The notes beneath the pieces are model-generated. The model was not told the origin of the DNA. It saw only the letters and a list, made by a program, of their open reading frames with translations, and made no database searches. A stretch of DNA of 64,000 bases from NCBI GenBank assembly GCA_002423585.1, contig DIWS01000015.1:62001-126000 (forward strand), given 5' to 3'. The translations under genes and the position numbers were made by a program. This document shows positions 16,739 to 23,684 of this stretch, one piece after another. The stretch is from Actinobacteria bacterium UBA6100 (GTDB lineage: Bacteria; Actinomycetota; Coriobacteriia; Anaerosomatales; Anaerosomataceae). Numbering within the stretch: the first letter of the stretch is position 1; every line of letters begins with the position of its first letter.

Positions 16739-17191
16739 ATGTCCAACAAGCGTCCACGTCTGGGGAGCACCGGAGAGCCAAGGCGGCTCACGATCCGGCT
16801 GACGCCGGAGGACTACGACAGGCTCTCGGCGTTGGCGGCCAATGAGGGTGTCGCAATGGCTGCCAAGGGTCGCGAGCTCATGATCTCGGCGATGGATCCG
16901 CAGATCTTCGGCGAGCGCTATCACGACGTCGAAGGCCTGCTGCGCGGCGTCGTCCGAGATGAGATGGCGGCCCATTCGGAGCGTCTGCACAAGAGGCTGT
17001 ACCGAATCGGCGGCATCACAGCTGCGATGGTGTTCTTCGTTCGCGACATTCTCGGCCAGGTCTTTGAGTTCACGCCGCAGGCCGTCACACAGCTCTGGCG
17101 GGAGGCCGAGGGCCACGGGTTCAAGTACATGGGCGCGAAGGCGCCCGAGCCGATGGCGGAGGAAGCCGCAGATGCGGGGAGAACGGCATGA
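16739..17191 (+). CDS. MobC-like mobilisation accessory protein
   Basis: 150 residues from the ATG at 16739, behind GAGAGGG. The N-terminus RRLTIRLTPEDYDRLSALAANEGVAMAAKGRELMISAM is a ribbon-helix-helix-type DNA-binding domain, as in relaxosome accessory proteins. A hydrophobic stretch around residues 92-108 (GGITAAMVFFVRDILG) could be a membrane-associated helix. Its stop overlaps the relaxase start (ATGA), so the two are coupled. Confidence 0.75.
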   Translation: MSNKRPRLGSTGEPRRLTIRLTPEDYDRLSALAANEGVAMAAKGRELMISAMDPQIFGERYHDVEGLLRGVVRDEMAAHSERLHKRLYRIGGITAAMVFFVRDILGQVFEFTPQAVTQLWREAEGHGFKYMGAKAPEPMAEEAADAGRTA

Positions 17192-18708
17192 CGCTCGGGC
17201 CCCTCGTCGTCAAGGTGAGCTACGCCACGCCAAGCGCGAAGGATGGCGCGCATGCCGAGTACATCGCCACCCGCCTCGGCACGGATCTGAGCGTCACCCC
17301 GGATTCGCTCGCGCGCATGGTGAGCCGGGACGTCTCCGACGACGCTACGTATACCCGCTACATCGCCGAGCGCCCCGGCGTGGTCGCTGATGGTGAGGCG
17401 CACGGGCTCTTCGATGAGCACGGCGTGCCGGATCTCGGCTCTGTCACGAGCGAGCTCGCGGAACTCAGCCAGGCCCCGATCTATCGCGTGATCGTGTCGG
17501 TGAACCGAGTGGACGCCGAGGAGTTGGGGCTGGACTCGAAGGCGCAATGGGAGCGCCATGTGCGGTCCAGTGTCGGTGCGTTGTCCGCAGCCACCGGGAT
17601 TCCGCGCGAGAACGTGCGTTGGGTGGCGGCGCACCACGACCCCGTCGCCGGCCATCCGCACGTGCACATCATGGTCTGGGACAAGACCGACAGCCTCGCG
17701 TACAAGCGCGTCGGTCCGTCCCATGGTGGCTCGGATGGTCACATACCTGCTCCGCGGCTGAAGGCGCTTCGAGGAGCGTTCACCCGCGAGATCTACGGCG
17801 CAGTGCGCGAGGGCGTGTATGAGGCGAAAAGCCGTGCGCGCTCCGAGATTCGCACGTTCGGCACCACGTCCCTGTATCTGGCCGTCGAGGAGCGTCGGCG
17901 AATCGGCGCGGGGCTCGCCATCCCCGAGGTCTCAGGACTCACGCGCGATCTGGAGGCCTTGTCTCGCACACTGCCGGGCCGCGGCCGAGCAGCGTACAAG
18001 TACGTCTCACCCGAGACGAAGGCCGCAGTTGATCGGATCGTGGACAAGCTGATGTCATCGGGTCCGATCGCCGAGCGCGCCGCCGCGTATGCCGATGCCG
18101 CTGTAGAACTTAAGCGCCACCACACCGCCGATCCCGTTGAACTGGCATCGGCACGTGCCAGCGCCGACGCTGACCTACGCGAGCGGCTGGCGCCCGAAGT
18201 GCTGCAGGCCGCCGTGAGCATCCAGTTGCTGAGGACGGCCGAGGGCATCGTACGGACCGCTCCATTGGTTACCCGCAACCACTTGCTCGCAGGGGCGCCC
18301 GAGGCGACCCGCGTGTTCTATGCCCGTGCCCTCATGACAGCCCGGATCGACGAGAACACCGCCGCGAGCGCGATGGTCAGGGCGTGCCGGGGCGATGAGC
18401 CGCTCGATGCCACGGCGGCCCGCATCGCAGCCGTCTTCGCGGAGGGTCAACCGCTCCGCCCATCCGAGTGGGCGGCATGGCGCAACGAGAACATGCTGCC
18501 CGAGCTCTCGGCGGGGTTGCAGCAGTCCGCAGCAACGCTCCACCTGCTGGAACAGGTGTCACGGCATCTGTCTTCACGGAGTTCGCCGACGGTCCAGGAG
18601 ATTGCCCGAATCGACTGGGGCAGGCTCGGACGAGCCACGCGCCGGACAGGACGTCAGGACGGGGGTCGCGGCATGACGCTCGACCCACGCGACGGCCTGT
18701 CGTCATAG
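17188..18708 (+). CDS. MobP-type relaxase
   Basis: 506-residue nicking enzyme that would cut oriT and pilot the strand into the recipient. The histidine metal motif is visible in AAHHDPVAGHPHVHIMVWD (about residues 148-166); the N-terminal YATPSAKDGAHAEYIATR segment probably carries the nucleophilic tyrosine. The C-terminal 250 residues are helical without a helicase or primase signature. The arrangement mobC-relaxase-parA and the HPHVHIMVW pattern resemble MOBP-class relaxases of Firmicute and actinobacterial ICEs. Confidence 0.85.
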   Translation: MTLGPLVVKVSYATPSAKDGAHAEYIATRLGTDLSVTPDSLARMVSRDVSDDATYTRYIAERPGVVADGEAHGLFDEHGVPDLGSVTSELAELSQAPIYRVIVSVNRVDAEELGLDSKAQWERHVRSSVGALSAATGIPRENVRWVAAHHDPVAGHPHVHIMVWDKTDSLAYKRVGPSHGGSDGHIPAPRLKALRGAFTREIYGAVREGVYEAKSRARSEIRTFGTTSLYLAVEERRRIGAGLAIPEVSGLTRDLEALSRTLPGRGRAAYKYVSPETKAAVDRIVDKLMSSGPIAERAAAYADAAVELKRHHTADPVELASARASADADLRERLAPEVLQAAVSIQLLRTAEGIVRTAPLVTRNHLLAGAPEATRVFYARALMTARIDENTAASAMVRACRGDEPLDATAARIAAVFAEGQPLRPSEWAAWRNENMLPELSAGLQQSAATLHLLEQVSRHLSSRSSPTVQEIARIDWGRLGRATRRTGRQDGGRGMTLDPRDGLSS

Positions 18709-18792
18709 AAGAACGTTCCCGGAAAGGTACTGCCAATGGCTGCTCGGTACGCTCGGTTGGGCGCTGCCGGCGAATTGATGAGGGGGATACGG

Positions 18793-19593
18793 ATGCACAG
18801 AACGACCAGGCGGATCGCCATCGCATCGCAGAAGGGCGGTGTCGGGAAGACGACCACCGCATGGAACGTCGCGGCAGGGCTCACCGCCAAGGGACGACAC
18901 GTGCTCGTCGTGGATCTCGACGGACAGTGTCACCTGACCACGGGGGTGCTCGGCACGCCACCCGCGCGCAGCCTGTGGGATGTGTTGGCGGGCAACATGC
19001 CTGCTCACGATGTCGTCGTGCCAGGGGCGGAGTTCGACCTGCTGCCCGCTTCCGAGATGCTGTCCCGCGCGGACTACGACCTCGGTGGTCGGCCGGGCCG
19101 CGACTTCCTCCTCTCCCGAGCTCTCAAGGGTCGCCGCGATCCCGCGAGCAACACTCGCGCTCCGGGCGTGCAGGACGACTACGACTACATCATCCTGGAC
19201 TGCCCGCCGTCTCTCGGCATCATGACCGCCAACGCGCTCGCCTACGCAAGTGAGGTCATCGTTCCGGTCACACCGGGGCTTTTCGCCGTCAGCGGGCTTG
19301 GGATGCTCGGTTCCGTCATCGCCGAGACCATCGACGCGGGCGTCAACGAGGATCTGGCGATCTCCGGAATCCTGCTCACCCAGTACGAAAGCGGTACCGG
19401 CTTGCACTGCAGCATCGCGTCTGCCGTTGAGGAGCAGTTCCCCGGACTGCTCTACCCGCTCGCAATCCGCAAGAACGTGGCTGTGGGTGAAGCCCATGCC
19501 GAGGGTCGAAGCGTGTTGTCGTACGCGCCGAAGAGCCACGGTGCGGCCGACTACGCCGAACTCGTCGAGCATCTCATCAGGCAGGAGGGTTAG
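18793..19593 (+). CDS. ParA-family partition ATPase
   Basis: 266 residues from the ATG at 18793, behind AGGGGGAT; an ATG at 18736 would add 19 residues. Deviant Walker A KGGVGKTTTAWNVA, then LVVDLDGQCHLTTGVLG, and the Walker B region YIILDCPPSLGIMTANAL. It belongs with the ParB gene 2 bases downstream. On ICEs, parAB stabilise the excised circular form or help position the transfer machinery. Confidence 0.93.
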   Translation: MHRTTRRIAIASQKGGVGKTTTAWNVAAGLTAKGRHVLVVDLDGQCHLTTGVLGTPPARSLWDVLAGNMPAHDVVVPGAEFDLLPASEMLSRADYDLGGRPGRDFLLSRALKGRRDPASNTRAPGVQDDYDYIILDCPPSLGIMTANALAYASEVIVPVTPGLFAVSGLGMLGSVIAETIDAGVNEDLAISGILLTQYESGTGLHCSIASAVEEQFPGLLYPLAIRKNVAVGEAHAEGRSVLSYAPKSHGAADYAELVEHLIRQEG

Positions 19594-19595
19594 GT

Positions 19596-20549
19596 ATGGG
19601 GCGACCGAGGATCGAGCGCGGCGCGAAGCAGGACGACGTGATCAGAGATCGCGTGGCGGCCGTCGCCGCACGCGCTGCGCGGCCAACTACTCTACTCGGC
19701 CAGAAGACGGACAGGTCAGTCACGGTGCCGCTGGACCAGCTGCACCCGGACCCGCGCAACAACGAAGTGTTCGAGCTCGGAGGCATCGAGGATCTAGCGC
19801 GTGACATCGAGGCCAACGGACTGGCCCACTACCCCGTCGTGCGTCCTCACCCCGAGTTCGAGGACGAGTACATGATCGTGGCCGGCCATCGCCGCCATGC
19901 GGCGCTCTCGCTGCTCGTCGAGCAGGGGCATGGCGCGCGCTTCGGGCAAGTGGCCTGTCACCTGGTTCCATCCGACGACTTGGACTCCGGCGTCCTCATG
20001 CTCACAACCAATGTTCGGCAGCGCGATCTCTCTACGCTGGAACGCATCCACACGATCGCCTTTGCCCAGAGTCTTGTCGCCGAGCTTCGCGAGGCGGGGC
20101 GCCTTGAAGTGGGGACGACCACCGACGGCAAGATCGCTGAACTCGTGAACCTCGCGCCACGCACCGTTGCCTACTACCGTTCGCTGACCAAGCTCATCGA
20201 GGGTCTTCGCGCATTGCTCGACGAGCGTCGTATCACGTTCACGACGGCACGCGAGCTCGCGCAGCAGCCGATCGATGTCCAGGAACGCGTGTTGGCACAG
20301 ATCGAGGCGGGGGAGGACGGCGCGCTGAGCGGTGCGCAGGTTACCGCGCTGACGGAGTCGGCGACGGCCAAGGAGCTGCCGGCGCCCAAGGTTCCCGATG
20401 CGGGGATTCTGGTCAGCGCGCTCGAGCGTGCCACCAGCAAGATGCTGCGTTTCGATGCCGCCACGCCGGATGAGCTCGACCCATTCATTGGCCGCGTCGC
20501 CGCAGTTGTTGAGCACCTGGACGCCATCACCGCCAAGAGGGGGGTCTAG
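19596..20549 (+). CDS. ParB-family partition protein
   Basis: 317 residues. ParB/Srx-type nuclease-like domain with VPLDQLHPDPRNNEVF, DLARDIEANGLAHYPVV and VAGHRRHAAL (the GxxRxxA-like CTP-binding box), followed by the KorB-type HTH region (GKIAELVNLAPRTVAYYRSL). The last 80 residues form a variable dimerisation tail. It would bind parS sites; I did not find a palindromic candidate with confidence. Confidence 0.93.
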   Translation: MGRPRIERGAKQDDVIRDRVAAVAARAARPTTLLGQKTDRSVTVPLDQLHPDPRNNEVFELGGIEDLARDIEANGLAHYPVVRPHPEFEDEYMIVAGHRRHAALSLLVEQGHGARFGQVACHLVPSDDLDSGVLMLTTNVRQRDLSTLERIHTIAFAQSLVAELREAGRLEVGTTTDGKIAELVNLAPRTVAYYRSLTKLIEGLRALLDERRITFTTARELAQQPIDVQERVLAQIEAGEDGALSGAQVTALTESATAKELPAPKVPDAGILVSALERATSKMLRFDAATPDELDPFIGRVAAVVEHLDAITAKRGV

Positions 20550-20553
20550 CACC

Positions 20554-21642
20554 ATGGCCGAAGCATGGATCATTACCTGTGACGAGCGCCGGATCGGGGC
20601 GCTCACAACCGGCGTGCTTGAGGCTGGCGTGGTGCTTGCCGGAACAACCATCGCCGACGTGGAGACGCTGAAGGACGCAGGCGGCACCGCGGCAAACGCC
20701 GGGGTAAGTGCGCTCGTGCTTGATGCAGCGAGCTGTCCGTCTGAAGCCGCGGTGCGATCAACGATCGCGGCAATACGTCTCGTGCGCGGCGACGCTGTGC
20801 GGATCCTTCTCGTGGTCGATGAGTTCACGCGCCCCGGCGAGTCGCTCGTGGTGGCGGCGCTCAACGATGGCGTGAGGGACATTGTCGCGGCATCACCCGA
20901 CGAACTCGCGGGCATGCTCGCCATGGTGCTCTCGACCGAGACGAGCTACGCCGACGCGATGCGTTGGCGAGGCGAGGATGCGCCGACTCCCTCCAGGAGC
21001 GGCTTTGCGTGGCCCGCGGCTTCGACCAAGGCGCACGTGGTCGAGCGTGTCGTGGAGGTCGAGCGCGTGAAGTGGGTTGGGACTCCGATCGTGACGGTGG
21101 CCGGATCGCAGCACCGCGTAGGCGCGACGCACCTTGCCCTGTCTCTGGGTCGTGTACTCCAGGCCCAAGGACTGCGAGCCGCGGTCATCGTCCCGGCGGT
21201 CACGCTGGCCGCGCTCGGCGACACCTACGAACTCGACTTCAACGGACTCGGCCGAGGACAGCGTACCGACTTCGATGGCCTGACGCTGGCGACCGACGTT
21301 ACGCCGGGCGATCTGGCGGACGCCGAAGTCGTCGTGTGGGACACCGGTGTCTACGAGGACTCCGCAGGCGTCTTCAAGCTCGGCACCGTGCGTTGCCTGG
21401 TGTTCGGCGGAGGCGAGTGGGATCTCGGTCCGATCAGCGCAATCGTCAGCAGCGAGCCTGAGGATGTGATTGCCGGCTTCACCTACTGTGTGACGCTCGC
21501 GACCGAGGATGATTTCGCGATGTGCGTCGAGGATCTGGCGGGCCTGTCATGCCTCCGCATCGCCTTCCCGAGTGACTGGAAGGACGGGGCGACGCGATCC
21601 GACCTAGCCGGGATCGTCTCCGCGATCGTGGGGGAGGCCTAG
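20554..21642 (+). CDS. ParA/CpaE-like protein with degenerate P-loop
   Basis: 362 residues. The N-terminal 125 residues have a receiver-like alternating pattern (ALVLDAASCPSEAAVRS, ILLVVDEFTRPGES). The C-terminal half has TVAGSQHRVGATHLALSLGRVL where a Walker A should be, but the canonical lysines are replaced, so ATP hydrolysis is doubtful. This layout resembles TadZ/CpaE polar-localisation proteins. It follows parAB with short spacing and precedes small membrane and surface genes, so it may position the conjugation or adhesin machinery (inference). Confidence 0.65.
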   Translation: MAEAWIITCDERRIGALTTGVLEAGVVLAGTTIADVETLKDAGGTAANAGVSALVLDAASCPSEAAVRSTIAAIRLVRGDAVRILLVVDEFTRPGESLVVAALNDGVRDIVAASPDELAGMLAMVLSTETSYADAMRWRGEDAPTPSRSGFAWPAASTKAHVVERVVEVERVKWVGTPIVTVAGSQHRVGATHLALSLGRVLQAQGLRAAVIVPAVTLAALGDTYELDFNGLGRGQRTDFDGLTLATDVTPGDLADAEVVVWDTGVYEDSAGVFKLGTVRCLVFGGGEWDLGPISAIVSSEPEDVIAGFTYCVTLATEDDFAMCVEDLAGLSCLRIAFPSDWKDGATRSDLAGIVSAIVGEA

Positions 21643-21644
21643 CG

Positions 21645-21956
21645 ATGCTTCCCACCCGTCGTCCGCGTCTGCTCGCGCAGCGCCGTGAGGGAGAGGCCAG
21701 TGCGGCACGCGCCGCCGAAACTGAGCGAGCCGAGAGACTCAAGGCGCGCAAGGCCGCCGAGGCGATCGAGCGCGACCGCGCGCGCAAGCGCAGAGCCGCC
21801 AGTCCCCTCGTGCGGGCCCTCGAGACCGCCGGCGGCTGGGTTCTGTCGATCCTCGGCGCGCTCGCTGTCTCGCTCGCGCTCACCTGGCTTCTTCGCCACC
21901 CCCAGGTGCTCGACTCGCTGATAAGCGCGGCGCGGTCGATCCTGCGCCTCAAGTAG
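21645..21956 (+). CDS. coiled-coil protein with one C-terminal membrane helix
   Basis: 103 residues. A highly charged Ala/Arg/Glu helix (about 12-52: REGEASAARAAETERAERLK and KARKAAEAIERDRARKRR) is followed by one membrane segment GGWVLSILGALAVSLALTWLL and a short tail. It starts 2 bases after the CpaE-like gene. Probably a membrane anchor or adaptor; family unknown. Confidence 0.65.
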   Translation: MLPTRRPRLLAQRREGEASAARAAETERAERLKARKAAEAIERDRARKRRAASPLVRALETAGGWVLSILGALAVSLALTWLLRHPQVLDSLISAARSILRLK

Positions 21957-22063
21957 AGCGCCGCACGGATGCGCAAGGGGTCCCTGAGCACAAAGTCAGA
22001 GTCGGTCAGAGCGTTGACGTACGATTCCGTTCCGAACACCGGACGAGCTCGGGAGGGATCTCA

Positions 22064-22984
22064 TTGCGGTTCATTCGCGCAGGAGTCGCCACCATGGTCG
22101 CGGCGCTGATCTTCTGCGCGCCTGCGTTCGGTGCGGGTGGGCTGGTGACCCGCGAGGTCATCGGTGTAGCAAAGCCCGACGATGCCCTGTTCGCGCCGTC
22201 GGTCGAGGAGAGCGGCACGGTCTATGTGCTCGACACGATCGAGTGGACCGAGCGTGTTGAACGCGACCGGAGCGTCTGGCACGAGGTCGAGTACGACTTC
22301 GGCGCGCAGGTGGGCCAGGTGGAGTCCCCGGCCACGCTCGCTGCGCTCTACCACGATCGGGTGACGGGGGCCACGGTCGACGCGTCGCTCCGCTTCGAGC
22401 GGTTGGTGAGCGCCGGCGCGTCCACGCGCGGTCGGGAGATCGAGGTCTTCGTTCACACAAGCTACGACACGGCGGCCTACGAGCTTACGCCGGGGGCGCT
22501 GGCCCGCTTCGACGCGCCAACGCCACAGATCTCCGGTGCTGAGGTCGCACAGGCGCTCCTCAAGGCGCTTCACTACGACCCTGCGGTCTACCGGCTGGTC
22601 GAGTCTTCATGGACGGGGACGGCGCACAAGGAGGGGGACAAGACCGTACGCGAGGCGAACTACACCGTGGAGCGGGTCGCCGAGGTGCAACGGGCGGTCT
22701 ACGGCGGGGACGTGGCCCTGCCGGACGTGCTCGTCCACGACGGGATCGCCACCTACCGCGCTCCGACACCTGCGGAAGTCGTGAAGACGGCAACCACCGA
22801 AGTGGTTGAGACGGTTGTAGATGACCCCACGTCGCTCGTGCCGTGGATTGTGGCTGGCGGCGTTGCCGCGACGACGGCCCTTGGAGCGATCGTCTACTGG
22901 CGGCGGAGACGCCGTCGGGCGCTCGACGAGGATGACGCCAGCTTGGAACCAGATGATCCCGAAACGGAGGGTGAAGATGCGTAA
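22064..22984 (+). CDS. exported membrane-anchored surface protein
   Basis: 306 residues from a TTG behind GGGAGGGATC. N-terminal signal peptide (RFIRAGVATMVAALIFCAPAFGA), a large extracytoplasmic domain, and a C-terminal anchor: LVPWIVAGGVAATTALGAIVYW followed by RRRRRR and an acidic tail. There is no LPXTG motif, so it is held by the membrane helix. No family recognised. It overlaps the next gene by 8 bases; the cluster 22064-26384 seems to be a surface operon. Confidence 0.75.
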   Translation: MRFIRAGVATMVAALIFCAPAFGAGGLVTREVIGVAKPDDALFAPSVEESGTVYVLDTIEWTERVERDRSVWHEVEYDFGAQVGQVESPATLAALYHDRVTGATVDASLRFERLVSAGASTRGREIEVFVHTSYDTAAYELTPGALARFDAPTPQISGAEVAQALLKALHYDPAVYRLVESSWTGTAHKEGDKTVREANYTVERVAEVQRAVYGGDVALPDVLVHDGIATYRAPTPAEVVKTATTEVVETVVDDPTSLVPWIVAGGVAATTALGAIVYWRRRRRRALDEDDASLEPDDPETEGEDA

Positions 22985-23681
22985 GCACCCGGTACTGATC
23001 TCTGCTGTTCTCACCGCGCTCGTGTGCGGTTGCTTGGGCGTGGTCGCCGCATGGAGTGCGCCCGATGCCGGGCGCGCACAGGCGGCCGCGGATCCCGCAT
23101 CCTCCGGGTCTGCTGGCTACAGCGTGTACTGGGACGAGTGGCCGAACACGGTGACAGCGGCTCCTGCCGAGGCGGCCGAGGCCACCGAGCCGGTCGTAGT
23201 CGTCGCGGCGCCCGAGACGTCGGGCCCTGCTGGCGAGGCTGGGTCTGCGGCCTCGTCGGGCAAGGCGACTGCCCCCAGTCCGAGCAAGCCCGCTCCAACC
23301 GCTGCGCCAACACCTGCACCCGCACCTGCACCCGCGCCGGCCCCTCCACCCGCTCCCGCAGCACCCGAGGTCGTCGGCGGGTACGGCACGTCGATCGCGA
23401 CCTACATCAACCCGTCGGCGACCTATGACAGCGCGCTCCAAAGCCAGTGCATCGCCCAAGCGAAGCGCATGGCGCTTGCGGGGGCGCTTTCGCACTCAAG
23501 CTACGCGCCGGAGAGCTGCGCAAGCTTCGGTGATGGGATGACAGCGCTCGGTGGGGGTGGTGGCGGTGTGGCCGGCGCTCTCTACGGCCACTGTCCGCAA
23601 CTCGGCTCGTGTTCACGCCTCGGCGTGGGACTCGTGCTCTACAACGGTACGCTCTGGGCTGTCGTGCAGGGCGGCGAGTAG
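22977..23681 (+). CDS. secreted CAP/SCP-like protein with proline-alanine linker
   Basis: 234 residues. Signal or anchor helix at residues 5-27, an Ala/Pro-rich linker (about 95-135, repeating APAPAP), then a compact C-terminal domain. The end, SQCIAQAKRMALAGALSHSSYA and GVGLVLYNGTLWAVVQG, resembles the CAP (cysteine-rich secretory protein) fold, with the SHS histidine and a closing beta strand. The linker would carry the domain through the cell wall. Similarity is from pattern only; family assignment moderate. Confidence 0.65.
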   Translation: MRKHPVLISAVLTALVCGCLGVVAAWSAPDAGRAQAAADPASSGSAGYSVYWDEWPNTVTAAPAEAAEATEPVVVVAAPETSGPAGEAGSAASSGKATAPSPSKPAPTAAPTPAPAPAPAPAPPPAPAAPEVVGGYGTSIATYINPSATYDSALQSQCIAQAKRMALAGALSHSSYAPESCASFGDGMTALGGGGGGVAGALYGHCPQLGSCSRLGVGLVLYNGTLWAVVQGGE

Positions 23682-23684
23682 CCC

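Noticed and set aside
23278..23390. Repetitive Pro/Ala codons as a tandem DNA repeat or CRISPR-like array
   Set aside because: It is a low-complexity protein linker with short ACCTGCACCC units and no spacers. I found no CRISPR array in the window.
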